Under the pieces are notes generated by a model. It ran no database searches. It saw nothing but the letters and a program-made list of their open reading frames with translations, and had not been told where the DNA came from. Of a DNA stretch of 7,005 nucleotides, positions 1 to 5,870 are shown in pieces. The first letter of the stretch is position 1. Each line of letters begins with the position of its first letter. The position numbers and the translations under genes are program-made. The DNA is from Candidatus Fermentibacteraceae bacterium (GTDB lineage: Bacteria > Fermentibacterota > Fermentibacteria > Fermentibacterales > JCC-6). The DNA lies in NCBI GenBank assembly GCA_030596465.1, contig JAUVJW010000101.1, positions 1 through 7,005 on the forward strand. The letters run 5' to 3'.

Positions 1-733
1 ACTCCTCAAAAATACTGGCGGGTGTAACAAGAGTTTTCTTTATGGCGGAAGAAACCTCACGAGCGGCAATCCTCATCCTGTCCCCCAGAGAAGGAACCTT
101 GCCAAATGCTTTCCAGACCCCATCCTTGAATCTGTTGTATGTGGAATCGGTAAGCAGTTTGTTGAGATGCCTGGAGAGGGCGCCGACATTCTTCGATATA
201 GACATTTCATTATCGTTAAGAATTATGGTAATATCGGTTTTTATGGCTCCGGCATTATTCAAACCCTCAAGAGCCAGACCGGCTGTCATTGATCCATCGC
301 CTATTATCGCGACAACTCGTTCGTTTCTTCCTGCCAGATCCCGGGCACCCGCAAAACCCAGAGCGGCACTGATGGAAGTGCTGGAATGACCGGTTCCGAA
401 CACATCGTACTCACTCTCGGTTCTTCTTGGAAACCCGCTGAGCCCGCCAGTCTGCCTTATGGTGTGAAACAGCTCCCGCCGTCCTGTAAGAAGTTTCCAC
501 GGGTATGTCTGATGACCAACATCCCACACAATTTTATCTGTACCCGGATCATAAATTGAGAGAAGGGCTATAGTTAATTCAACTACTCCCAGACTTGAAG
601 CCAGATGACCTCCGGTGTTGCAAATAACACCAATAATTCTTTCCCTGACTTCCGCGGCGAGAATAACCCGCTCCTCCAGAGACAGTTCAGCTATCTGTTC
701 CGGATTATGGATTCTATCGAGTATGTTTGACAC
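1..733 (-). CDS. dxs: 1-deoxy-D-xylulose-5-phosphate synthase, N-terminal part (3' end outside window)
   Basis: Condenses pyruvate and glyceraldehyde 3-phosphate to DXP using thiamine diphosphate; this is the first step of the MEP isoprenoid pathway and also feeds thiamine and pyridoxal synthesis. It is cytosolic. I translated about 244 codons, running off the window's left edge. Visible family blocks are GGHLASSLG (about residues 41-49, with the conserved His), WDVGHQ (70-75), GHSSTSIS (115-122), the ThDP/Mg motif GDGSMTAG (145-152) continuing into LEGLNNAG, and NDNEMSIS (173-180). The start is a GTG at 733, which shares one base with the ispA stop (TAGTG); AAGGA lies 4 nt upstream. No ATG precedes the conserved sequence, so GTG is the natural choice. 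The one-base overlap suggests translational coupling to ispA, whose product works in the same pathway. The transketolase-like C-terminal domains are not in the window. Confidence 0.96.
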   Translation of the reverse strand, partial: MSNILDRIHNPEQIAELSLEERVILAAEVRERIIGVICNTGGHLASSLGVVELTIALLSIYDPGTDKIVWDVGHQTYPWKLLTGRRELFHTIRQTGGLSGFPRRTESEYDVFGTGHSSTSISAALGFAGARDLAGRNERVVAIIGDGSMTAGLALEGLNNAGAIKTDITIILNDNEMSISKNVGALSRHLNKLLTDSTYNRFKDGVWKAFGKVPSLGDRMRIAAREVSSAIKKTLVTPASIFEE

Positions 734-1614
734 TACTTCCTTCTTTCCGGAAGATATTCCACCAACTCTTTGATTACTGACCAGTCGCCGGCAAGAGAAT
801 CAAGACGCCGTGATATAGAAGCCGAATTTCGGCAGGCAAGTTCCTTAGCGCCATCAATTCCCAGTTCGCTCACCGGATTCCACTTACCCATACCGGCATC
901 CTTGGAAACAGCTTTGCCCATCTCCTCGGTAGTACCTGTAACATCAAGAATATCATCTGTGAGCTGAAACAACCATCCTGTATCATCGCCAATGGATGAA
1001 ACAATATCAAGCTCTCGGTCTGATACGCCTGCGGCCATTGAACCCAATTCCATTGAAACCCTTATCATCGCGGATGTTTTTCCGGCAATCATTCGTTCTG
1101 TCCAGGTGCGATCTGCTGAAGCTGGATGGTACATATCCATAAACTGTCCTCCCACGAGAAAAGAAGTTCCTGCCGCCGAAGCCAATCTTCGTAACATAGC
1201 TTTTACCTGTAACCCGGGAAGATTCGATCTGATCAGTGTTCTGAAAGCCTCCAGCAATAACCTGTCACCCGCAAAAACAGCTTTCTCCGTACCGCACACC
1301 CTGTGAAGAGCCGGTTTCCCCCGCCGGGTATCATCATTGTCCATTCCAGGCATATCATCATGAATAAGGGAATATGTATGAATCATCTCCACGGAGCATG
1401 CAGCAGGTATGGCATCCTTAAAGCTTCCTCCCATCGCAACACAGGACTGAAGGACGAAAAACGGACGCAACCGCTTCCCCCCGGCGTTAAGAGAATACAA
1501 ACAGCACAGTGACTGATCGTTCTCTTCACTAAACACAGGAAGATGGTTCAAAGCTTCCTCTACACTGATCGCACTCTCTTTAAGTGAGCTCTTCAGTCGC
1601 CTGGACATACTCAT
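733..1614 (-). CDS. ispA: short-chain polyprenyl (farnesyl/geranylgeranyl) diphosphate synthase, IspA type
   Basis: Head-to-tail condensation of IPP onto allylic diphosphates to make FPP (possibly GGPP), the precursor of undecaprenyl phosphate and quinone side chains. It has the full class I prenyltransferase layout: GGKRLRP (about 45-51), first Asp-rich motif DDMPGMD (about 86-92, four residues between Asp pairs, bacterial FPPS/GGPPS type) followed by RRG, GKTSAM (about 178-183), and second Asp-rich motif TDDILD (about 219-224). Tyr and Ser sit five and four residues before the first motif, as in E. coli IspA, which fits a C15-C20 product; exact chain length cannot be fixed from sequence. 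Length is 293 aa, normal for the family. I chose ATG at 1614 because AAGG (1622-1625) lies 7 nt upstream; GTG at 1620 is only 1 nt from it. The first 35 nt overlap the end of ymdB, and the stop overlaps the dxs start. Confidence 0.94.
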   Translation of the reverse strand: MSMSRRLKSSLKESAISVEEALNHLPVFSEENDQSLCCLYSLNAGGKRLRPFFVLQSCVAMGGSFKDAIPAACSVEMIHTYSLIHDDMPGMDNDDTRRGKPALHRVCGTEKAVFAGDRLLLEAFRTLIRSNLPGLQVKAMLRRLASAAGTSFLVGGQFMDMYHPASADRTWTERMIAGKTSAMIRVSMELGSMAAGVSDRELDIVSSIGDDTGWLFQLTDDILDVTGTTEEMGKAVSKDAGMGKWNPVSELGIDGAKELACRNSASISRRLDSLAGDWSVIKELVEYLPERRK

Positions 1615-2374
1615 AAACACGCCTTAACTTCGAAACAGCAAGTTTATCATCCAGGGTTACATCAAGACCATTTATCATCTCTCCCCCCCTGGCCACTATC
1701 AACTTGCCGTACCTGTCACTTAAAAACCTACTGATGGAGCATTTCACTTCCATACCTATTACACCCCTGGAAGAACCGCACATACCAAGATCGGTCAAAT
1801 AAGCCGTTCCTCCGGGCAGCACCTGCTCATCAGCCGTCTGAACATGGGTATGTGTACCAACAAACACATTTACCCTGCCATCCACATAATGGGCAAGGGC
1901 GAGTTTCTCGCTTGTCGCTTCCGCATGGAAATCGATAACTCTTACGTCTGCCCTTGTGCTGTTTAGTATTCTATCCGCAGTTTTGAAAGGACAGTCTCCC
2001 GAGAATTCTGTGAAAACCTTGCCCTGCAAATTAATAACCTGAATAGAAAAACCAGCTGCATTTCTTGTAACACACCCGGTTCCAGGTTTGTTTTTCGGGT
2101 AATTCGCAGGTCGCAAAACCACAGATTCATCCTGCGACAGAATGGGAATAATAGAGTCCTGTTTCCATATATGATTCCCGGAAGTAATTACATCGGCCCC
2201 GGCTTCCAGAAGCGTCTGTGCTATCTTCGGGGTTATTCCAAATCCCCCCGCGGCATTTTCTCCGTTTACCACAATAAAATCGTATTCTTCCCGTACCCTC
2301 GCAAGATAGGTTATTACGGTATGTCTTCCCGGTCTTCCTACAATGTCACCCAGAAACAGTATCCGCATAGCCAC
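1580..2374 (-). CDS. ymdB: YmdB-type metallophosphoesterase (TIGR00282 family)
   Basis: Dinuclear-metal phosphoesterase; B. subtilis YmdB hydrolyses cyclic nucleotides and influences biofilm and motility decisions. The protein is 264 aa, the family's usual size. Metal-site motifs are in order: GDIVGRPGR (about 9-17), NGEN (37-40, with the conserved catalytic Glu), SGNH (65-68), DFHAEATSEK (middle), GTHTHVQTADE, and TDLGMCGS towards the C-terminus. The whole chain is the catalytic domain with no signal peptide or membrane segment. It begins 2 nt after the rny stop; rny-ymdB adjacency is conserved in many bacteria, suggesting shared work in RNA or nucleotide turnover. Start: GTG 2374 has AAGG 5 nt upstream, while ATG 2368 gives the more typical N-terminus (MRILFLGD) but an 11-nt spacing; either is possible. 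The 3' end overlaps ispA by 35 nt. Confidence 0.93.
   Translation of the reverse strand: MAMRILFLGDIVGRPGRHTVITYLARVREEYDFIVVNGENAAGGFGITPKIAQTLLEAGADVITSGNHIWKQDSIIPILSQDESVVLRPANYPKNKPGTGCVTRNAAGFSIQVINLQGKVFTEFSGDCPFKTADRILNSTRADVRVIDFHAEATSEKLALAHYVDGRVNVFVGTHTHVQTADEQVLPGGTAYLTDLGMCGSSRGVIGMEVKCSISRFLSDRYGKLIVARGGEMINGLDVTLDDKLAVSKLRRVYEYVQATEELT
1614..1625 (-). promoter_or_regulatory. ribosome binding site deciding the ispA start
   Basis: AAGG at 1622-1625 lies inside the ymdB coding region, 7 nt before ATG 1614. The in-frame GTG at 1620 is one base from it, and ATG 1608 is 13 nt away, so 1614 is the best-supported start. Because the site is inside ymdB, ispA translation is probably coupled to ymdB translation. 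Confidence 0.55.
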
Positions 2375-2376
2375 AG

Positions 2377-3927
2377 TTACCTTGCCGTCTCTGAAGCTCT
2401 TAACTCCCTTATTACAGTAACCTTTATCTGGCCGGGATATTCCATTTCTTCTTCAATCTTCCTGGCGATCTGTCGGGCCATATCAACTGCTGTTTCGTCA
2501 GATACAGTCTCGGGTCTCACTGCTATTCTAAGCTCTCTGCCGGCTTGAATTGCGTAGGATTTTCTTACACCGTCGAAAGAATCAGCAATGGTCTCAAGAC
2601 GGCGGAGTCGCTTGATGTAAAGCTCCAGCGTTTCCCTGCGAGCCCCTGGTCTGGCGCTGCTCACAGCATCTGCGGCCTGCACAAGTACAGCATACAGACT
2701 ACCGGGTTCTATCTCTTCGTGATGGGCACCTATGGCATTTGCAACAATCCTGGGTTCGTTGAATTTTCTTGCCAGCTCCATACCCACCATAGCATGTGAC
2801 CCCTCAATATCGTGGTCAGTTGCTTTACCTATATCGTGAAGGAGTCCCACTCTTCTGGCCATTGCGGGATCAAGACGAAGCTCACTGGCCAGCAGACCGC
2901 ACATGTGTGACACTTCCAGGGAATGCTGATACATGTTCTGTCCGTAACTTGTTCTGTATCTAAGTCTTCCAAGATGCCTGATGAGTTGTGGATGCAACCC
3001 TGTTACACTTGCTTCCATTGCCAGTTCGTTTCCAAACTTCCTGATGGTGCGTTCCATTTCACCGCGAACTTTTGTAACTACAGATTCAATACGTCCGGGG
3101 TGAATTCTTCCATCATTTATCAGTTTATCAAGTGAGAGTCTGGCAACTTCTCGACGAACTGGATCAAAGCAGGAGAGAACAACAGCTTCCGGGGTATCAT
3201 CAACAACTACATCTACTCCTGTTGCTTTTTCAAATGCTCTGATATTACGACCTTCACGACCAATAATACGACCTTTCATATCGTCGTTCGCAAGATTAAC
3301 TACAGAAATACAGCTCTCTACAACATGATTGGCAGCACATCTTTGAATAGTGGTAGCGAGAATACTGTTAGCCTTATCATCCGCTGATCTCTCAGCCTCA
3401 TCCAGTATTCTTCTGGTAAGTTTAGCAGCCTCCATGTTTGTTTCTTCACGAAGATTTGAAAGAAGAAGTTCACGAGCCTCTTCACTTGAAAGCTGGGCGA
3501 CTTCTTCAAGCCTTGTATTGTGAGCTTCAATAAGTTTGTTGGCCCTCTGGTGCTTGGCCAGCAAAGCCTGCTCCATTTCACCCAGAGCAGTCTCCTGCTG
3601 GGTAAGCGAATCAGATTTGTTCTTAAGATTTTCTCTGGTTCTGTCAGACTGCTGAGAAAGCCTGTTGATACCGTTTTCTCTTTTATCAAGCTCTGATTGT
3701 TTACGACGAAGTCGCTCAAGTTCAACCGCACGCTCTTCAACAATCTTTTCCCTGCCCTCAAGAAGGGCTTCCTTCTTTAACGATTCAACTTCTCTTCGAG
3801 CGTCCGCAAGAATGCGATCCGCCTCGGTGGATGCTCCACCGATCTCCTTTGCTACAAGCATTTTATGCATGTAAAAACCAAGCACAAACACCAAAGCAGC
3901 AACTGCTGTGGGAATTACTATATGCAT
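2377..3927 (-). CDS. rny: ribonuclease Y (membrane-anchored endoribonuclease)
   Basis: Initiates mRNA decay by endonucleolytic cleavage at the inner face of the membrane. The 516-aa length is typical. Domains in order: one N-terminal hydrophobic anchor (about 3-20), a long charged coiled coil (about 30-200, rich in Glu/Arg/Lys), a KH RNA-binding domain with GRIIGREGRN (219-228), and an HD domain with His335, the HDIGK signature (364-368) and a further Asp420 in the AADA segment, followed by the conserved C-terminal region. All key residues are present. Start is ATG 3927; the only plausible Shine-Dalgarno (GGAG, 3939-3942) is 11 nt away and falls inside the putative 6S closing stem. The stop is 2 nt before ymdB GTG 2374. 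A long minus-strand reading frame inside the coiled-coil segment (3318-3761) is only a shadow. Confidence 0.97.
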   Translation of the reverse strand: MHIVIPTAVAALVFVLGFYMHKMLVAKEIGGASTEADRILADARREVESLKKEALLEGREKIVEERAVELERLRRKQSELDKRENGINRLSQQSDRTRENLKNKSDSLTQQETALGEMEQALLAKHQRANKLIEAHNTRLEEVAQLSSEEARELLLSNLREETNMEAAKLTRRILDEAERSADDKANSILATTIQRCAANHVVESCISVVNLANDDMKGRIIGREGRNIRAFEKATGVDVVVDDTPEAVVLSCFDPVRREVARLSLDKLINDGRIHPGRIESVVTKVRGEMERTIRKFGNELAMEASVTGLHPQLIRHLGRLRYRTSYGQNMYQHSLEVSHMCGLLASELRLDPAMARRVGLLHDIGKATDHDIEGSHAMVGMELARKFNEPRIVANAIGAHHEEIEPGSLYAVLVQAADAVSSARPGARRETLELYIKRLRRLETIADSFDGVRKSYAIQAGRELRIAVRPETVSDETAVDMARQIARKIEEEMEYPGQIKVTVIRELRASETAR

Positions 3928-3942
3928 ACCCGTATTTTCTCC
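3925..3942 (-). promoter_or_regulatory. weak rny ribosome binding site within a predicted RNA stem
   Basis: GGAG at 3939-3942 is followed by 11 nt before ATG 3927, longer than usual, and no better site is visible. Its GGA can pair with UCC at 4066-4068, the next bases GAAAA (3935-3939) with UUUUC (4074-4078), and CGGG (3929-3932) with CCCG (4080-4083). If that stem forms, the rny start region is masked. Pairings were read from the sequence by hand; the regulatory effect is inference. Confidence 0.4.
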
Positions 3943-4083
3943 GTTTCAGGCGCAGGGACACATCTATATTAATCGGAGTAACAGCGTACGCCTCCAGAAC
4001 CCTGCGGCACATTCAGGAGCGCTATCCTCCGAGGACTATAACGGTTCTTTACCGCTGCCTGGACTGGATCTCTGAAAAGCGGG
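3929..4083 (-). ncRNA. ssrS: probable 6S RNA (RNA polymerase regulator)
   Basis: 6S RNA mimics an open promoter and sequesters housekeeping RNA polymerase. The segment folds by hand into its layout. The closing stem is CAGGC (4057-4061)/GCCUG (3947-3951), then after bulged A4056 GCGG (4052-4055)/CUGC (3952-3955); it can be extended outward by UCC/GGA, UUUUC/GAAAA and CCCG/CGGG. The central bubble has 19 nt on one side (4033-4051) and 17 nt on the other (3956-3972). The upper hairpin is UCGGAG (4027-4032)/CUCCGA (3973-3978), seven pairs 4020-4026/3980-3986, CUCC/GGAG and GAAU/GUUC, with a 10-nt loop, about 21 pairs in all. Location directly after zapA matches the known zapA-ssrS linkage. Length would be about 140-155 nt, slightly short. 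The 5' half overlaps the low-complexity tail of zapA and the 3' end approaches rny. No own promoter or terminator is evident, so it may be processed from the operon transcript. Ends are approximate; no covariance test was possible. Confidence 0.6.
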
Positions 4084-4446
4084 GGGAGCATTAGCTGTGG
4101 TAATCTTGACTTGCTCTTGACGCACAGAAACAGTTTGTTCCTGTGAACTGTCTACTGAAGTTAACACATCGTCTATTTTGTCTGCAAGAGCAGATAAAAA
4201 CATCTGGTGGCTGTCTTCCATTTCCTCAAGCTGCCTGGTTTTGGTAAACAACTCATCTGTGATGTTCAACGAAGCGAGAATTGCCACTTTTGCTGTAGAA
4301 GTCATGGCCACATTCTCTGTCATCTGTCGCATGCGCATATCAAGAAAGTGGGCGATCTCCGCAATGTAAGCTGGATCGCCCTCACCTCTTATTGAATATT
4401 CTCGTCCGTATATGTTAACCCTGGTGGTTTCCGGACGGTCAGTCAT
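4036..4446 (-). CDS. zapA: cell division protein ZapA
   Basis: ZapA binds FtsZ and cross-links protofilaments at the division site. The 136-aa protein carries the family core: an N-terminal strand segment VNIYGREYSIRG (10-21), a following helix around AEIAHFLDMRMRQM (29-42), the conserved TAKVAILASLNITDEL (51-66), then a coiled-coil helix to about residue 98. Typical ZapA is about 95-110 aa; residues from about 103 on are low-complexity (Gln/Ser/Pro/Ala) and unlike the family. From about residue 122 they overlap the 5' arm of the putative 6S RNA, so the tail may exist only because the reading frame continues into that RNA gene. ATG 4446 overlaps the stop of the upstream coiled-coil gene by 8 nt (ATGACTGA), implying coupled translation and a shared function in division. 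Confidence 0.9.
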   Translation of the reverse strand: MTDRPETTRVNIYGREYSIRGEGDPAYIAEIAHFLDMRMRQMTENVAMTSTAKVAILASLNITDELFTKTRQLEEMEDSHQMFLSALADKIDDVLTSVDSSQEQTVSVRQEQVKITTANAPPAFQRSSPGSGKEPL

Positions 4447-4726
4447 TAGTACTCTTTCCCTGCTTATCTTTCAACTTTTCCAGTTTTCCAAGCAAAGCTT
4501 CTAATCTCTGCTTCAACTCCTGCCTCTCATGCAGAAGTCTGGCATAATGTATTCTGAGGAGATTATACCCCTCGGAATCTGCATTACCTTTCTGGTACTC
4601 TACCCTGTTCTCCAGCTCCTCAACCCGACCCGCGAGACGTCTGTTGTCCTCGTCCATGGACCGATACCGTAATATCAGCCTGTCAACCGCCTCTGTAAGT
4701 CTCTCTGACCCGCCGGGCATGGGCAC
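4439..4726 (-). CDS. small coiled-coil protein, ZapB-like division factor candidate
   Basis: A 95-aa, highly charged, mostly helical protein. Residues about 8-45 (LTEAVDRLILRY, then MDEDNRRLAGRVEELENRV) and 55-88 (LLHERQELKQRLEALLGKLEKLK) show heptad-like leucine spacing, split by a short polar break near residues 46-53. There is no signal peptide or membrane segment. Size, composition and the LxxERxxLxxRLEALLxKLExL end resemble ZapB and the small zapA-neighbour proteins of TIGR02449 type; this is recognition by pattern, not by alignment. Overlap with zapA by 8 nt strongly suggests a ZapA partner at the Z-ring. Start is GTG 4726, with GGAGG (4734-4738) exactly 7 nt upstream; ATG 4720 would leave 13 nt. 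It begins 17 nt after the rplT stop. Confidence 0.75.
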   Translation of the reverse strand: MPMPGGSERLTEAVDRLILRYRSMDEDNRRLAGRVEELENRVEYQKGNADSEGYNLLRIHYARLLHERQELKQRLEALLGKLEKLKDKQGKSTND

Positions 4727-4738
4727 TGTAAAACCTCC
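4724..4738 (-). promoter_or_regulatory. strong Shine-Dalgarno selecting a GTG start for the coiled-coil gene
   Basis: GGAGG at 4734-4738 with 7 nt to GTG 4726 is near ideal. The in-frame ATG at 4720 is 13 nt away, so the GTG is preferred. Confidence 0.6.
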
Positions 4739-4743
4739 CTGTT

Positions 4744-5100
4744 CTACTGAAGACTCTTCCTCGCAACCTCGACAACTTTGCCGAAAGCCACAGGATCCTT
4801 CACAGCAAGATCTGCAAGCATTTTTCTGTCAATCAGAACTCCAGCTCTGGTAAGACCGCTGATAAGAACACTGTAGGTAATACCGTGCTCTCTGGCCGCG
4901 GCATTGATACGGGTGATCCAGAGGGCTCTGAAATTCCTCTTCTTGTTCCTTCTGTCCCGGTACTGATACTCAAGTGCTCTTTTGTTCGCGTCAGCGGCAA
5001 CAGTATACAGCTTCCGTCTTCCACCAACATTACCTTTGGCAGCCTTGAGTACCTTCTTGTGCCTCTTGTGCCTGGCAACGGCATTTTTCACTCTGCTCAT
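4744..5100 (-). CDS. rplT: 50S ribosomal protein L20
   Basis: L20 binds 23S rRNA early in large-subunit assembly and in several bacteria represses its own operon. The 118-aa length is standard. The extended basic N-terminal tail (about 1-45, with RHKKVLKAAKG at 12-22) leads into the hallmark YRDRRNKKRNFRALWITRIN (47-66) and the globular C-terminal domain with GLTRAGVLIDRKMLADLA (82-99). Start ATG 5100 is preceded by GGAGG (5108-5112) with 7-nt spacing, the best ribosome binding site in the window. It follows rpmI by 16 nt, the conserved infC-rpmI-rplT order. After it comes the coiled-coil gene rather than pheS. Confidence 0.98.
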   Translation of the reverse strand: MSRVKNAVARHKRHKKVLKAAKGNVGGRRKLYTVAADANKRALEYQYRDRRNKKRNFRALWITRINAAAREHGITYSVLISGLTRAGVLIDRKMLADLAVKDPVAFGKVVEVARKSLQ

Positions 5101-5116
5101 TTTTCAGCCTCCGTGG

Positions 5117-5311
5117 TTACTTGGGCAGGAGAACTCTCATGCGCCTGGTATCGGAGGGTGACGCGATTCCTGCTGTGCGCAATTTGCGTTTCCGCTTACT
5201 GCTCTTCTTAGTTTTGATGTGTCCGGCATGACTGTGTCTAACACGGATCTTACCGGTTCCTGTCTTTTTAAAGCGCCTTGCAGCACCTTTGTGAGTCTTC
5301 ATTTTGGGCAT
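5117..5311 (-). CDS. rpmI: 50S ribosomal protein L35
   Basis: Small 64-aa, strongly basic ribosomal protein of the large subunit. It begins with the family signature MPKMKTHKGAARRFKKTGTGK (1-21 region), followed by HSHAGHIKTKKSSKRKRKLR (about 26-45) and ends in RMRVLLPK, normal length and composition. Start ATG 5311 lies 20 nt after the infC stop; the ribosome binding site is modest (GGGGA). It sits between infC and rplT, as is nearly universal. The short infC-rpmI gap leaves no room for a separate leader element. Confidence 0.98.
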   Translation of the reverse strand: MPKMKTHKGAARRFKKTGTGKIRVRHSHAGHIKTKKSSKRKRKLRTAGIASPSDTRRMRVLLPK

Positions 5312-5331
5312 ATTGATCCCCGTCTTTTCTG

Positions 5332-5856
5332 CTACTTGGTGTTCTTTTCCCGTTTTGGAGCAAGTATCATTGTAAGAAACCTGCCTTCCATTACCGGTTG
5401 TCTCTCTATCTGTGCAAGATCTTCCACATCAGCCGAAAGACGGCTCAAAAGATCATAGCCCTGATCCTTGTATACCATCTGTCTTCCGCGGAATACCACC
5501 GTTGCCTTAACTTTATGCCTGGACTCAAGAAATTCTCTGGCGTGTTTCATCTTAAAATTGTAATCGTGTGTATCGGTATTGGGTCGAAATTTTACTTCCT
5601 TCAGGCCGCCTGAGTGCTGTTTCTTTCGAGCTTCCCTTTCTTTCCGGTTCAACTGATACCGATACTTGCCGTAATCCATAATCCTGCATACAGGAGGATC
5701 ACTGGCTCCACTGATTTCCACAAGGTCAAGATTTGCCCCGCCGGCCATATCCATAGCCATGGCAAAATTAACTATACCTACATGCTCCCCATCCTGATCA
5801 ATCAGCCTGACTGTCTGACTTCTGATCTCACCATTTACACGGGTGGAGTTTGCGAT
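5332..5856 (-). CDS. infC: translation initiation factor IF3, with AUC start codon
   Basis: IF3 binds the 30S subunit, prevents 50S joining and proofreads the start codon and initiator tRNA. With the start at 5856 the product is 174 aa, a normal IF3 length. The N-terminal domain starts at RVNGEIRSQTVRLID (about 6-20) and continues through ANLDLVEISG, PPVCRIMDYGKYRYQ, then the Lys/Arg-rich linker (KEREARKKQ) and the C-terminal domain with EVKFRPNTDTHDYNFK, KVKATVVFRGRQM and FLTMILAPK. The first ATG (5760) would remove conserved N-terminal residues 1-32, so it is not the true start. Between the thrS stop (5863) and RVNGEIR there is no ATG, GTG or TTG in frame; ATC 5856 is the near-cognate codon in the right place, with GGAGG 9 nt upstream. 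The frame is the same as thrS, separated by one TAA. Confidence 0.96.
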   Translation of the reverse strand: MANSTRVNGEIRSQTVRLIDQDGEHVGIVNFAMAMDMAGGANLDLVEISGASDPPVCRIMDYGKYRYQLNRKEREARKKQHSGGLKEVKFRPNTDTHDYNFKMKHAREFLESRHKVKATVVFRGRQMVYKDQGYDLLSRLSADVEDLAQIERQPVMEGRFLTMILAPKREKNTK

Positions 5857-5870
5857 TTCCCTTTACCTCC
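5854..5870 (-). promoter_or_regulatory. infC ribosome binding site and non-canonical AUC start
   Basis: GGAGG (5866-5870) lies in the last two sense codons of thrS and the first base of its stop; 9 nt separate it from ATC (5854-5856). E. coli infC uses AUU, and use of such codons lets IF3 discriminate against its own mRNA, giving autoregulation. From memory, an AUC start was described for the Myxococcus xanthus IF3 gene. The absence of any standard start codon is seen directly; autoregulation is inferred. Confidence 0.75.

Noticed and set aside
42..389. 115-aa plus-strand open frame
   Set aside because: It lies opposite the conserved, fully in-frame dxs coding region and resembles no protein family; a shadow.
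3318..3761. 147-aa minus-strand frame within rny
   Set aside because: It is the alternative frame of the rny coiled-coil segment; the rny frame matches RNase Y throughout.
3831..4094. 87-aa plus-strand open frame across the zapA-rny gap
   Set aside because: It runs antisense over rny, the putative 6S RNA and zapA, has no recognisable domain and no clear ribosome binding site; the RNA structure on the other strand explains the region better.
4088..4116. A dedicated sigma-70 promoter for the putative 6S RNA (TAATGC at 4088-4093)
   Set aside because: The hexamer is a poor -10 match and no -35 element lies at the right distance; processing from the operon transcript is as likely.
5758..5760. 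ATG 5760 as the infC start
   Set aside because: It would delete the conserved RVNGEIR N-terminal segment of IF3 that is encoded in the same frame just upstream.
5857..5862. L20-type autoregulatory leader upstream of infC
   Set aside because: Only 6 nt separate thrS and infC, and only 20 nt separate infC and rpmI; a Bacillus-style leader cannot fit. An element inside coding sequence cannot be excluded by eye.
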